The notes: generated by a model from the sequence alone, not told the origin. Counted from the first letter of the stretch, positions 49,719-59,596 are shown. The stretch is 64,000 bases of DNA from Salinivirgaceae bacterium (GCA_027858775.1 JAQICA010000303.1:1-64000), one strand, 5' to 3'. Translations and numbers: made by a program.

Positions 49719-52223
49719 TTACCAACGGAAACCGACAATTAGAATGTCGTCGATTTGGTTAATAGGGTTCTGCATCCACTTTTCAATTTCTTGTTTTAGA
49801 ATTTGATCTTGCTGATCTATAGGGAGCTGGTGGATTTCTTTCAGGAGTTTTTTGAATTTAGGCGATCCATATTTTTTTTCTTTTTGGCCGCCAAATTGGT
49901 CTCGGTAGCCATCGGTAAACAAGTATATGGCATCGCCCTTTTCGAGTTTGAAGTATTTATTTACAAATGGTTTTTCTCTGTAATGGATGGCAATGGGTTG
50001 TCTGTCGGGTTTGAATTCAATTATTTCGTCGTTTCTATAAATGAGCATGGGGTTATTGGCTCCTGAGTAGGTTAGCGTGTTATTCGATGTGTCGATATCG
50101 ACAAATGCAATGTCCATTCCATCGCGGGCTTCGCGTACATCGCCTGTTTGGTGAAGCGATTTTTTTACGCGTCTGCGGAGTTTTTCTAATACCTGACTCG
50201 GTTCGGTTACTTCTGGTTGTCGGGCAATATCGTTTAAAAACGAAATCCCCAGCATGCTCATAAGCGCTCCCGGTACTCCGTGTCCGGTACAATCGGCAAC
50301 AGCTATTAAAATGTGGTTATGGATTTTTTCTATCCAGTAAAAGTCGCCGCTCACTATTTCCAAAGGTTTGTAAAAAATAAGGTGTTCGGGAAGTGTAAGT
50401 TTAAGGTCTTCTTTTAGAGGGAATAGCGCTGTTTGTATGCGCTGTGCGTACCTGATACTGTCGGTTATTTTTGTATGACTGGCTTCTATTTGGTCTTTTT
50501 GCCACGATACTTCACTCATTAATTGAGTAAGTTCCTCGTTTTTTTCTTCAATTTCTACTTTTTGCTCGGACAGTAGTTGGCTTGCTCGTTGTTTTTGTCT
50601 GTTGCTTCTAATCATTTGTATAATGAAGAGCGACAGCAGAATAAATGCACCAATAAACATGTTTCGAATGGCTTTTTGGCGAGCCAGTTCTTTTTCTTGT
50701 TTCAATTCTTTAATGAGTTCCTGAGCTTCGCGCACCTGCATTTCCTTTTCGTGCTTGTATTGCATCTCAATACGTATTATTTCTTTGGTATTGTCGGCAT
50801 TGAGCAGGCTGTCGTTCATTTTGTTGAAAAGTTTCAAATAATTATATGCCGATTTGTGTTTTACGAGTTGTGCATTGGTCTGATGAAGAATTTCTGCTGC
50901 ATCGCGAATAATTTCCACTTTGCCCAGATTTTTGGCTATGTCGAATGCATTTTGTGCGAATCCCGATGCTTGTTCGATTTCACCCTTTTTTTGATAGTGT
51001 GATGCCATGCCAATGTATGCTTTAGCTAACTCTTGTCGGGCTCCTAATTCCTTTGCTGTTTTTAATGCTAATTTGTGATAATGAAAAGCACTGTCGGGTT
51101 GATGCATTTTGTCAAAAACCATTGCTTTACCATGGTAATTTTGCGTTAGAAGCTGGCGATCTTTAATTTGCCTGATGTATACTGCTGCATTAGTATAAAA
51201 ATGAAGTGCTGATGCTGTGCTGTCTTGTTTTAGGTACAGTTCGGCAATATTGTTCATTGTATTGGCAATGTTTTGTTTGTCGTCATTTTTTTTGCTTATT
51301 TCTATGCTTTTCAACAAATAGCTGATGGTTTCGTTGTAGTCGTTAAGCGTATAGTAAACCACCGCTATGTTGTTGTAAGTTACTGCAATAGCTTTTTCGT
51401 GCTTTAGTTCTTCGGCGGTTTTCAGCGTAAGCAAATAGTTGTCTAGCGCTTTAATATAGTTGCCGCGGTCGCCATGTATGTTTGCTTTGTTGTTGTACGC
51501 CGATAGAATGCTGAACGTGTCGCGGGTGGCTTGTGCTATTTCTAACCCTTTGTCGAAATAGTAGAGTGCCGAATCGAATTCCCCGCGCCGCTTGAGGGTG
51601 GCAGCTAGTATATTTAAGAGCGTTTTTTCTATTTCTAAATTATGAATTTGTTTGTTTAAATTAAGCCCCTCTTTTGCATTGCTTTCTGCTTGCTCCAAAT
51701 TGCTCAAGAGATAATAGGCATTTGCTTTTTGGGTAATTGCGCTGAGTAATTTTTGATTATTGTCGTTTTTATGCAGTTCGTATCGTTTTTGGCTAATGAT
51801 TAATCCGCTGTCGTGCATATTGTTGTTGTGGTAGGCGCTTGATAGTCTCGTGTAAGCCCTCTCCAGCTGCCGTTTGTGGTTGGCTTTTGGCAGTATGTTC
51901 ACTGCTTTGCGCAGATGCGGAATAGCCGAATCAAGACTATTATTATCGGAAAAATAGACGCTAATAATGATGTGCCCTTCCGAAATTCCTTTGGGAAAGT
52001 TTGCTTCTTCGGAAGATTTAATTGTTTCCCTGGCAATTTTTAAAGATTTCTCGGGCTGTGTACTGTAGTACAAAATGGCCATTTCCTGTTTCATAGAAAT
52101 GGTGGTAGTGTCGCTTTCTGTCCCTTGGTTTATAAGCACTTGAAGACTGTCAATGGCTTTCTGTTGGGCAAAGCCACCCAGTGTGAGTGTGATCGTAATA
52201 ATTAATATGTAAATGCGCTGCAT
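49719..52223 (-). CDS. TPR-repeat membrane protein with SpoIIE-type phosphatase domain
   Basis: This 834-residue protein has a signal peptide (to about GGFAQQ), about ten tetratricopeptide-like repeats (residues 60-480, e.g. AYNNKANIHGDRGNYIKALDNY by position near 240), a coiled coil, a membrane segment (NMFIGAFILLSLFIIQMI, about 530-548), another coiled coil and a PP2C-type SpoIIE domain (about 600-834). Metal-binding motifs are present: VSGDFYWIEK, VADCTGHGVPGALMSM, RDGMDIAF and FTDGYRDQFGG. Periplasmic TPRs would sense protein or peptide partners and the cytoplasmic domain would dephosphorylate a serine, typically on a STAS protein. The STAS protein at 7416 is one such candidate in this window, but nothing else links them. 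Confidence 0.92.
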   Translation of the reverse strand: MQRIYILIITITLTLGGFAQQKAIDSLQVLINQGTESDTTTISMKQEMAILYYSTQPEKSLKIARETIKSSEEANFPKGISEGHIIISVYFSDNNSLDSAIPHLRKAVNILPKANHKRQLERAYTRLSSAYHNNNMHDSGLIISQKRYELHKNDNNQKLLSAITQKANAYYLLSNLEQAESNAKEGLNLNKQIHNLEIEKTLLNILAATLKRRGEFDSALYYFDKGLEIAQATRDTFSILSAYNNKANIHGDRGNYIKALDNYLLTLKTAEELKHEKAIAVTYNNIAVVYYTLNDYNETISYLLKSIEISKKNDDKQNIANTMNNIAELYLKQDSTASALHFYTNAAVYIRQIKDRQLLTQNYHGKAMVFDKMHQPDSAFHYHKLALKTAKELGARQELAKAYIGMASHYQKKGEIEQASGFAQNAFDIAKNLGKVEIIRDAAEILHQTNAQLVKHKSAYNYLKLFNKMNDSLLNADNTKEIIRIEMQYKHEKEMQVREAQELIKELKQEKELARQKAIRNMFIGAFILLSLFIIQMIRSNRQKQRASQLLSEQKVEIEEKNEELTQLMSEVSWQKDQIEASHTKITDSIRYAQRIQTALFPLKEDLKLTLPEHLIFYKPLEIVSGDFYWIEKIHNHILIAVADCTGHGVPGALMSMLGISFLNDIARQPEVTEPSQVLEKLRRRVKKSLHQTGDVREARDGMDIAFVDIDTSNNTLTYSGANNPMLIYRNDEIIEFKPDRQPIAIHYREKPFVNKYFKLEKGDAIYLFTDGYRDQFGGQKEKKYGSPKFKKLLKEIHQLPIDQQDQILKQEIEKWMQNPINQIDDILIVGFRW

Positions 52224-52237
52224 TGTTTAGTTGTTGG

Positions 52238-53092
52238 TTAGAGGTTTGTCTGGTGCTTTTTCTTCGATATTGAGCATAAAATACTTATGTAGTTTACAAC
52301 TTCATCGGAAGGGATTATTTCTCCCGAATGACCTCTTCGTAATACGCTAAAGAGGGCTTCCGGTGATTTTAAATTGGCAAAAGCAATAAGCGCAGCAATG
52401 GAACCGTATCCGCATACGCTGATGTTGTGTTTTTTTACGGTGTTGATTACAGCGGAATGGTTTTTCTTTTTGATAGCGTCAATTACTAAGTCGTCTTTTG
52501 CTCGTGCGTTGGTTAAACTCTCGAAATGTGTAAAGTCCGACGATGCAATGACAAGAATTTTTTTTCCGCTGTTTTTTTCGAATTGCACTAGTTTTTGTGC
52601 TACTTCTTGCGTGTTTAGTGCTGTAGGACGGCCAATGGTGATAACTGAAATATTCTTGATTTCGGGTCGGTAGTAGCAAAGGTATGGAAGCATTACTTCG
52701 GCGGCATGTTCTTGTTTTTGCACTGCCATGTCGTGCTGAAAAAGTTGGCTGTTCAGTAAATCGCGGTCGGTTTGGTAGGTAATACCCGGAATTTCCCATT
52801 TTAAATGACTGTCGATACACACATCGGGGCTATTGGCGGTGTGGCTTGGGCTAATAATTACTACGGTGTCGAAATGTTGTTTTTGAATATGGTGAAAGAA
52901 ATGTACGGCCTGATATCCGCAATAAACCAAGCCTGCATGAGGAACTACGCCGCCAAGCACTGTTAGCTCAGCATCTGCAATGTGGGAGAGATTGTTGATC
53001 TCTCGTTTTTCGATGTATTCAATGAGCTTTTGCGTTTCTTTTGCTTCTGAAGGGTAGAATTTTCCTGCAAATTGTGCTTTTCGGGTCGACAT
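52238..53092 (-). CDS. amrB: MEMO1-family protein (AmmeMemoRadiSam system protein B)
   Basis: This 284-residue protein belongs to the MEMO family, which has an extradiol-dioxygenase-like fold. The family marks are GGVVPHAGLVYCGY, VIISPSHT, the EHAAEVMLPYL block, the ASSDFTHF strand and CGYGSIAALI; their histidines correspond to the putative metal site. It is translated 2 nt after the radical SAM gene and belongs to the AmmeMemoRadiSam set. The biochemical role of the family is not settled; human MEMO1 has been linked to iron and copper binding. A SpoIIE-phosphatase gene follows 14 nt downstream on the same strand, so it may be in the same transcript. Confidence 0.92.
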   Translation of the reverse strand: MSTRKAQFAGKFYPSEAKETQKLIEYIEKREINNLSHIADAELTVLGGVVPHAGLVYCGYQAVHFFHHIQKQHFDTVVIISPSHTANSPDVCIDSHLKWEIPGITYQTDRDLLNSQLFQHDMAVQKQEHAAEVMLPYLCYYRPEIKNISVITIGRPTALNTQEVAQKLVQFEKNSGKKILVIASSDFTHFESLTNARAKDDLVIDAIKKKNHSAVINTVKKHNISVCGYGSIAALIAFANLKSPEALFSVLRRGHSGEIIPSDEVVNYISILCSISKKKHQTNL

Positions 53093-53094
53093 AT

Positions 53095-54093
53095 CTATAA
53101 AATTAATGGGATTTCAGTATTGCAATTTAAACATTTCTTGCCATTTAGACCAAGGGTTTTTACGCTATAACCGTTTCTTTCGATAATTATTTTATCACAA
53201 TTCGGGCAAACCGTGTTGGCTTCTTCGCCGGTATTACCTGCATAGACGTAATTTAATGTTTCGTTGGCTTTTGCTACAAAATTGTGAATTTTTGTGATGT
53301 TTGTAGCGTCATGCGCGTATTTGTATCGTGGAAAATAACGACTTACATGTAAAGGTGTGTTTTTTCCTGCGTGTAGTGCAATCCATTTGCACATGGCCTC
53401 AAAATCGGCAATGGAATCGTTCGTATCGGTAATTAACAGGTGTGTAATTTCTAAGTGCGAATTTGAATCCGAAATTTGTTGTATTGCATTCAATACGGGT
53501 GCTAATGAACCTCCCGTATATTTTTGATAAAAATGGTTTGTAAATGCCTTCAGGTCAATATTAAATGCATCGGTATGTTCAATGAGTTCTGCCAAAGGTC
53601 TGGGATTAATGTACCCGTTCGATACCACCGAAGTGGGAAGATTATGATATTTAGCTAGTTTGAGCGTTTCGATCATAAACTCAATATTAATGATTGGCTC
53701 ATTGTATGTAAATGCTATTCCACCCTTGAGTTGTTGATTCAGGGCTTCTTCTACCAACTGTTTTGGTTGCACCGTGTGACTTTTTGCTGTTTGCTCCACA
53801 AAAGCTTGGGAAATGGAGTGGTTCTGGCAAAAGTTGCATCGAAAATTGCAGCCGTAGCCACCAATTGAGAGTACCTCTGTGCCCGGATGGAAATGATAAA
53901 GAGGCTTTTTTTCAATTGGATCGGAAGCTGCCGCACTGAACTGCCCGTAGCCTAAGTTTATTAGTTTTCCGTCGATGTTTTTCCGGGCTTTGCACACACC
54001 GGTTTCTCCCGGTTTTAGCTCGCATGTGTGCGGACACAACATGCATTGTACATGTGTTGAGGATATTTTATTGTAGAATTGGGCTTCGTGCAT
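53095..54093 (-). CDS. amrS: AmmeMemoRadiSam system radical SAM enzyme
   Basis: This 332-residue radical SAM protein is related to pyruvate-formate-lyase activating enzymes. The [4Fe-4S]-SAM cysteines are C82, C86 and C89 in GGYGCNFRCNFCQN. The N-terminus has four cysteines (C17, C20, C24, C34 around QCMLCPHTCELKPG) and the C-terminus a CPNC...CLNC zinc-ribbon-like pair, both characteristic of this family. Its substrate is unknown. It precedes the MEMO gene by 2 nt and follows the AMMECR1-domain gene by 128 nt, making a complete three-gene set. Confidence 0.94.
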   Translation of the reverse strand: MHEAQFYNKISSTHVQCMLCPHTCELKPGETGVCKARKNIDGKLINLGYGQFSAAASDPIEKKPLYHFHPGTEVLSIGGYGCNFRCNFCQNHSISQAFVEQTAKSHTVQPKQLVEEALNQQLKGGIAFTYNEPIINIEFMIETLKLAKYHNLPTSVVSNGYINPRPLAELIEHTDAFNIDLKAFTNHFYQKYTGGSLAPVLNAIQQISDSNSHLEITHLLITDTNDSIADFEAMCKWIALHAGKNTPLHVSRYFPRYKYAHDATNITKIHNFVAKANETLNYVYAGNTGEEANTVCPNCDKIIIERNGYSVKTLGLNGKKCLNCNTEIPLIL

Positions 54094-54221
54094 TTGTTTT
54101 TTCTGTTTTGGTGGAATTCGAATACGTTTTTTCGCGATAATAGTGGCTATGCGAGCTGATAGGCAACCGTTTTATGGGAGCTATAGTTCAGCGGATCGCC
54201 GTTTCTGCACGCGGATAAACC

Positions 54222-54743
54222 TTACGCGTACCGTGTGCTGGTAAACCTTAGGAATGTGAGCTCATCATTAGTTTGCATGGCTATTCCGGCTTTGCGTTTT
54301 ACAATGTCTATTTGTTGTTGTGCAGTATCAACTCCTTCGAGGTTTGGGAGTAGTACTCCTTTGTAGTAGCCGTCGGTAATAATTAGTCCGAAGCGTTTGG
54401 GGTCGAGGTCGTTTGGTGTAGTTATTTCGGGTTCGCTAAGCACATCTACTGTAAAGTAAATTGAATCGAGTTCTTTTACTTTCACAGGATTAAAGCGCGG
54501 GTCGCGTGTGGCAGCAGAAATGGCATTTTGCACAATTTCGTTGAATAAATTGTCGAATTGTGGTTCAATGGTTCCGATACAGCCTCGCAGGTTGCCGTTT
54601 TTTGTGTGAATCGATGTAAAGCAACTGTGTTTTAGTGAAAATTCCGGCTCGCTATTGTCCGGTTTTTTCAGCCGTTTGCCTTCTGTAAGAAATGCCGTCA
54701 CGGCTTTTCGGGCAGTTTTTGCATAAATATGTTCTTCTTGCAT
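54222..54743 (-). CDS. amrA: AMMECR1-domain protein (AmmeMemoRadiSam system protein A)
   Basis: This 173-residue protein has the AMMECR1 signature LRGCIGTIE (52-60), preceded by CFTSIHTKNGN and followed by NEIVQNAISAATRDPRF and LPNLEGVDTAQQQIDIV. The family is conserved from archaea to humans but its activity is not established; the invariant cysteine C55 suggests a catalytic or metal-binding role. With the radical SAM and MEMO proteins encoded downstream it forms the AmmeMemoRadiSam set. Confidence 0.93.
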   Translation of the reverse strand: MQEEHIYAKTARKAVTAFLTEGKRLKKPDNSEPEFSLKHSCFTSIHTKNGNLRGCIGTIEPQFDNLFNEIVQNAISAATRDPRFNPVKVKELDSIYFTVDVLSEPEITTPNDLDPKRFGLIITDGYYKGVLLPNLEGVDTAQQQIDIVKRKAGIAMQTNDELTFLRFTSTRYA

Positions 54744-54852
54744 AAGTTGTCGAATATTTTTGAATAATAATTATTCCAGGCTGTGCTTAGCGCCAATAAT
54801 TAATTCGTTAGTGACAAAATAGTCGATACGAATGCAGAAAAGATACGAAAAA

Positions 54853-55161
54853 TCAATACTTTTTCAAAAAATCGACCAGTAAAACGACCATGTACACTGC
54901 AAATCCATCGATTACCAAATAGGCTATTAGCTGCTGCCAGCCTACTTTGTGGTGAAATACGCCGATGCCTAAAACCAAAGAAACGGTGACGATGAGCATG
55001 ATGATAATGAGGAGTGCAAAGCTTGCAAATAACTTGGTTATGCCTTTGCGCCGGGCTTTTTTCTGCCGTACCGGGCGTTTCTTTTTGAGTAAATCGCGAA
55101 TGCTGCGACCAATAATGAATGCCACGGCTGTAATGCCTATAATGAAAACGGTTTGTAACAT
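54853..55161 (-). CDS. Small membrane protein of unknown function
   Basis: This 102-residue protein has three predicted membrane segments (about 2-18, 44-67 and 78-97) with a very basic cytoplasmic loop between the first two (KKKRPVRQKKARRKG). I recognise no family. It begins 4 nt after the murF-alr stop and is probably co-transcribed with it. Confidence 0.65.
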   Translation of the reverse strand: MLQTVFIIGITAVAFIIGRSIRDLLKKKRPVRQKKARRKGITKLFASFALLIIIMLIVTVSLVLGIGVFHHKVGWQQLIAYLVIDGFAVYMVVLLVDFLKKY

Positions 55162-55165
55162 GGTT

Positions 55166-57601
55166 TTATTCTTTTGTGTAAATGCGTTTTACGCGTGCCG
55201 AAACGCTTGTTAATACTTCGTAAGGTATGGTGTTGAGCCATTCAGCTACTTGTGTAATGGGTAGTTCGGGGCCGAAAATAATTACATCGTCGTTTACTTT
55301 TGCGTGTGTGTTGGTAATGTCTATCATCGACATATCCATGCAAATGTTTCCCACAACCGGACACAGTTTTCCGTTTATCCAAACTTTGCCGGTACCGTTG
55401 CCTAAAGCCCGGCGGAAACCATCGGCGTAACCAATGGGAATGGTGGCAATTCGGGTTGGTTTAGTTACTGTACCTTTGCGTCCGTAACCAACGGTTTCGT
55501 TTTCTTTGACTTCCCTAATTTGTGCTATTCGGGTTTTTAACCGGCTTACTTGTTTTATATCTTCGTTGAGTTGGCTCACACCATACAGCCCAATTCCCAG
55601 TCGCACGTAGTCGAACTGGTATTCGGGAAACCGTTCGATGCCTGCGCTGTTAAGAATGTGTCGTTTTATGCTGTAGCCCAACTGTAATTCTATGGTATTG
55701 GCCATTTGAAGAAAGCTTCTCGCTTGTTGATGCGTAAATGCATCGTGTTTGCTTTCGTCGCTCGCTGCTAAGTGCGAAAAGGCCGATTTTACTTTTATGG
55801 CAGGATGCCGGTTAAGATCTTTGCAAACACTTGCCAGCTGTGATGAGTTGAACCCCGAACGGTTCATTCCCGTGTTGAGCTTAATGTGCACGGGGAAGTT
55901 TCGCTGCCCCCTGTTATCAGCGTATTTGCTAAACTTATTTAAAATATGGTGCTCGAATATTACCGGTTCTAGTTTGTGATCCATTATATTTTCAAAATCC
56001 GATACATCGGGATTCATTACCATAATTGGTGTTTCGATGCCTTTGCCACGGAGTTCGGAACCTTCATCGGCGAAAGCTACAGCGAGGTATGCCACGTGGT
56101 TAAATTGGAGAATATTGGCTATTTCGTGTGAACCACTTCCGTACGAAAAAGCCTTCACCATTACAATAATTCCGGTTTCGTCGTTCAGCAGCGATTTGAA
56201 ATAGTTGAGATTAGCGGCCAAACTATTGAGGTTCACCTCCAAAATCGTTCGGTGCGATTTTAATTCCAGCAGGCGGTCGATTTTTTCGAAGTGGTACTGC
56301 CGGCTGCCTTTTAGCAATATGGTTGTGTCGGATACAGGTGTTTGCTCCAAAAAATCGATGGCTTCTCCGGTGGTGCCGAAAAATTGTTTTTCGATGGAAA
56401 AAAGGCTTTCGAATTGTTTTATATCTGTGCCAATGCCCAGGAATAAGTCGGGTTGGTGATTGTTGATTAGCATTGCAACCTCGCGGTAAAGGTTTGCTTT
56501 CGAAAACCCACTTTGCAGAATATCCGAAAGTACAACTACTTTTTGTGCATGTTGGTTTTGCTGCGATAAGAAATCCAGCCCATTGGCCAGGGAGCCTAAA
56601 TCTGAGTTGTAACTATCGTTGATAATGGTGGTTTGGTTCTTGCCCGCTTTCTGCTCCAGCCGCATGGGTACCGCACGCAGTAGTTTTAAGGCTTTTTTAA
56701 TGTAATGAGTTGTGTAACCAAGGTAGAAAAGCGTAGTGATGGTGTGCATGAGGTTTTCTACCGAGGCTTTATCTGTAAACGGTAATTTGAAATTCAGTTC
56801 GTTTCCTTTGTGGGTAACCTCCAAATGATTATTGGAACACAAACAAGCTTCAACCTGAGCGTTTTTCGAAAACGACCAACTAAAAAGTCGGTGCTCAGGA
56901 AAAGTTTGTTCTATAATTTCGTCTGTCCAGTTGTTCCGTTTTCGGTAAATAATGGTTTCTGCCGTGTTGAATAATTTAAGCTTTTCGATTAGTTTGCTTT
57001 TCAGGTTGGGAAAGTGTTCCTGGTGAGCATCGCCAATGTTGGTAAATATACCGATGGTGGGTTGCATTATTTGTTGCAGAATTTGCATTTCGCCGGGTTG
57101 CGATATCCCGGCTTCAAATATTCCCAGTTCGGCATCGGAGTTTAGCATCCAAAGCGATAATGGCACTCCAATTTGGGAATTGTAACTACCCGGATTTCGC
57201 GTAAGCCGCTTAGTGTCTTCTATACATTGTGCAATCCATTCTTTTACAATGGTTTTTCCGTTGCTGCCCGTAATACCGATTATTGGTATGTTGAATTGGC
57301 GGCGCCACCATCCGGCAAGTTTTTGCAATGCTTCAATTACGTCGGTTACCAAAAGGAACGAGGCTTTTGTTGTCCATTCTGCGGCCGGGGTTTCCGATAC
57401 TACAAATCCATTGATGCCCTGCTCTAAAAGCGTGGGAATAAATTCGTGACCATTGTGAAATTGCCCGTCGATGGCGAAAAATAGCACATCCTCTGTGGTT
57501 GTGAGGTTGCGGCTATCGGTAAGCAAATATTTTATTCTCCCGTTTTGCCTGCCAACGATAGTTCCATCAATAATTGTTGCTACTTCCTTAATTGATAACA
57601 T
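55166..57601 (-). CDS. Bifunctional MurF ligase / alanine racemase
   Basis: This 811-residue fusion combines two steps of peptidoglycan precursor synthesis. Residues 1-445 are UDP-N-acetylmuramoyl-tripeptide:D-Ala-D-Ala ligase (MurF), with the ATP loop GITGSNGKT (109-117), NPGSYNSQIGVP and a DSYNSDLGS motif. Residues 450-811 are an alanine racemase with the PLP lysine in VMVKAFSYGSGS, LHIKLNTGMNRSGF-like HIKLNTGMNRSGF and the GYGRKGTVTK and GNICMDMSM blocks. The fusion is a recognised feature of Bacteroidota. Linking racemase to ligase gives D-alanine for the D-Ala-D-Ala dipeptide. Thymidine kinase is encoded 7 nt upstream, so an operon is likely. Confidence 0.95.
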   Translation of the reverse strand: MLSIKEVATIIDGTIVGRQNGRIKYLLTDSRNLTTTEDVLFFAIDGQFHNGHEFIPTLLEQGINGFVVSETPAAEWTTKASFLLVTDVIEALQKLAGWWRRQFNIPIIGITGSNGKTIVKEWIAQCIEDTKRLTRNPGSYNSQIGVPLSLWMLNSDAELGIFEAGISQPGEMQILQQIMQPTIGIFTNIGDAHQEHFPNLKSKLIEKLKLFNTAETIIYRKRNNWTDEIIEQTFPEHRLFSWSFSKNAQVEACLCSNNHLEVTHKGNELNFKLPFTDKASVENLMHTITTLFYLGYTTHYIKKALKLLRAVPMRLEQKAGKNQTTIINDSYNSDLGSLANGLDFLSQQNQHAQKVVVLSDILQSGFSKANLYREVAMLINNHQPDLFLGIGTDIKQFESLFSIEKQFFGTTGEAIDFLEQTPVSDTTILLKGSRQYHFEKIDRLLELKSHRTILEVNLNSLAANLNYFKSLLNDETGIIVMVKAFSYGSGSHEIANILQFNHVAYLAVAFADEGSELRGKGIETPIMVMNPDVSDFENIMDHKLEPVIFEHHILNKFSKYADNRGQRNFPVHIKLNTGMNRSGFNSSQLASVCKDLNRHPAIKVKSAFSHLAASDESKHDAFTHQQARSFLQMANTIELQLGYSIKRHILNSAGIERFPEYQFDYVRLGIGLYGVSQLNEDIKQVSRLKTRIAQIREVKENETVGYGRKGTVTKPTRIATIPIGYADGFRRALGNGTGKVWINGKLCPVVGNICMDMSMIDITNTHAKVNDDVIIFGPELPITQVAEWLNTIPYEVLTSVSARVKRIYTKE

Positions 57602-57608
57602 TTACGGT

Positions 57609-58211
57609 TTATTGCTTTAAGTGTTTGGCCGGACTTTCGGTTGTTGCCTTTCTGTAGCAAACCCGGCATAGCGGTTCGTACTCGTCTTTTTCGCCCAGTA
57701 GCACTTGTTCTTGGTTAGGCACTATACGATGAGAGAATTGTGCCAATCCGCCACAGCGTAAACAAATGGCGTGAACTTTCGAAACGTACTCGGCAGTAGC
57801 CAGTAGTTGCGGTATGGGTCCAAAAGGGTTGCCTTGAAAATCCATGTCAAGGCCGGCAATAATTACCCGTATACCCTGATCGGCCAATTGATTACAAACC
57901 CGCACCAAATTATTGTCGAAAAATTGAGCTTCGTCAATTCCAATTACATTGTTGCCCGAAGCCAGCATCAGTAAGTTTTCTGATCCATCGATGGGGGTAG
58001 ACCGAATTGCGTTTGAGTCGTGCGAAACTACATCGGCTTCGGAATAGCGTACATCTTTTTTGGGTTTGAATATTTCGACCTTTAACCGGGCGATTTGGGC
58101 GCGCTTGAGGCGTCTGATTAGTTCTTCCGTTTTGCCGCTAAACATGGAGCCTACAATTACTTCGATCCAGCCCGAACGGTGTGTTTCTATTATTTCAGAG
58201 TGTCGTAGCAT
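57609..58211 (-). CDS. tdk: Thymidine kinase
   Basis: This 200-residue type II thymidine kinase salvages thymidine. It has the P-loop [14 protein letters not shown] (21-34), the [11 protein letters not shown] Walker-B-like block, the lasso [19 protein letters not shown] and the zinc cysteines CLRCGG and CRVCYRK. It heads the tdk, murF-alr, membrane-protein group on the minus strand. Confidence 0.94.
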   Translation of the reverse strand: MLRHSEIIETHRSGWIEVIVGSMFSGKTEELIRRLKRAQIARLKVEIFKPKKDVRYSEADVVSHDSNAIRSTPIDGSENLLMLASGNNVIGIDEAQFFDNNLVRVCNQLADQGIRVIIAGLDMDFQGNPFGPIPQLLATAEYVSKVHAICLRCGGLAQFSHRIVPNQEQVLLGEKDEYEPLCRVCYRKATTESPAKHLKQ

Positions 58212-58719
58212 TTCTTTTTTATGATGTTGCGATTTACTAGGTCGCTTGTTTTGCGAGGATTTTAGATATTTTTCCGTGTTGTCGTATGCAAAATTATCAT
58301 TTATTTGGCATAATTAACGTCGATCGGTATTCATTTTAAGAATTTAGAAATAATACAGTTTATGCTTTAGTGGGAATGCAATTTTTTTCTTCTGAATGAG
58401 TTTATCCTATTTGTGGATTAGGTGAAATCTGGCACCAGTGTGCGTAAGAAAATGTATTTTTTTTATGCGCACTGCATAAGGGAGAAAAACTAGAATTGTG
58501 CCGATGGTTATTACCCAAATTTTCACGCAAAATATATTATTAGTGTGTTTATTTGCGTTTTCAGTATCGTGGTATTTAGTATTGGCGATGTCGTGCCTGT
58601 ATTGTGTCGTATTTGGCCAAAAAAGTTTTAGCTTTGCAGAGTACTAAAAGTGATACCGAGCTACAAGATAATTGTTTATGTAATTGAGCTGAATTATGCC
58701 AAAACTTTAATGTAGAAGA
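58212..58719. other. 508-nt divergent intergenic region
   Basis: This region lies between tdk (minus) and the acidic-protein gene (plus). It is A+T-rich, with no coding frame or RNA gene I can support. A -7 match TAGCTTTG lies at 58629-58636, with TTG at 58602 (24 nt away, rather long) for the plus strand. I see no strong hairpin or repeat. Confidence 0.5.
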
Positions 58720-59592
58720 ATGATGAACGAGAGTCAGTTAATAAAATATTTAAAAAACGATTTAGAAGAGTTGACCGATATTTTGGGAAGTATTGATCCC
58801 GGGCAAACGCTTTCTGCAATGGAAGTGCGACTCATGCAATCGCGTGTGCGATCGCTTTACGAAGAGTTTGAAATGTTGCAAGATACGCTTGGGCAAAAAA
58901 CGACAGATAGTATCCCGAAAACTGAAGAGAAAAGGCGAAAAAAAACGGTGGTAGATTCTTCTGCTAAGCAAAATGCGAATAAAACTCATGAGGTCGTTGC
59001 TGATTCTGAGGATATTACTGAAAATGAAGTTGAACAGCCAAAAGAAGAATCACGGCAAGTGAAGGAGGAGCAACCTGATCTGAAAAATGAGGAAAATGCA
59101 GCGCATGCAGACGAGCAAGTTGTAGAGAAACCGTTGGCTGAGCCTGAAGAGCAGGAGGCTTTTGATACATCAATAGCTGAACAGCAAGCTGCCGATGCTG
59201 CACCTGTAGATGACCAATGGCAGCCGGAAAATGAACCTGAGGAAGCGATTTTAGACACTAACGGTCGCATAATAGCGGATAAGTTTGATGCGTCGAGTTC
59301 GTTGAACGATCGCATGGCAGCTCATTTTGCCCAAAAAGATCTTGCATCCAAATTGCAGCAACACCCAATTGCTGATTTAACAAAATCGATTAAATTAAAC
59401 GATAAAGTTTGGTTCATTAAAGAACTCTTTGGCGGAAATGCCGACGATTATAAAGAGGCCGTGAATGTCGTAAACAATATGCAAGATATGGATGAGGCGC
59501 TCAATTTTCTGGAGCAACATTATGTGTTCGATCAGGAAAAAGAGAGTTTTAAGAATTTTATGGAACTTATTTATCGACGATTTTTAAAATAA
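58720..59592 (+). CDS. Acidic Bacteroidota protein of unknown function
   Basis: This 290-residue cytoplasmic protein has a helical N-terminal part (1-60, with LIKYLKNDLEELTDILGS), a long low-complexity acidic linker (about 65-185, rich in E, D, Q and A) and a conserved-looking C-terminal domain (about 195-290). That domain contains the blocks DRMAAHFAQKDLASKLQ, IKLNDKVWFIKELFGG and NFMELIYRRFLK. The C-terminal block is familiar from many Bacteroidota proteins but has no named function that I can give. The stop is 4 nt before rsmI, so the two are translationally close. Confidence 0.8.
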   Translation: MMNESQLIKYLKNDLEELTDILGSIDPGQTLSAMEVRLMQSRVRSLYEEFEMLQDTLGQKTTDSIPKTEEKRRKKTVVDSSAKQNANKTHEVVADSEDITENEVEQPKEESRQVKEEQPDLKNEENAAHADEQVVEKPLAEPEEQEAFDTSIAEQQAADAAPVDDQWQPENEPEEAILDTNGRIIADKFDASSSLNDRMAAHFAQKDLASKLQQHPIADLTKSIKLNDKVWFIKELFGGNADDYKEAVNVVNNMQDMDEALNFLEQHYVFDQEKESFKNFMELIYRRFLK

Positions 59593-59596
59593 AGAT

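Noticed and set aside
54180-54215. tRNA-like start (GAGCTATAGTTCAGCGGAT)
   Set aside because: It resembles a tRNA 5' acceptor arm and D-loop, but no anticodon arm, T-loop (GTTCGAnTC) or matching 3' acceptor follows, so it is not a tRNA gene.
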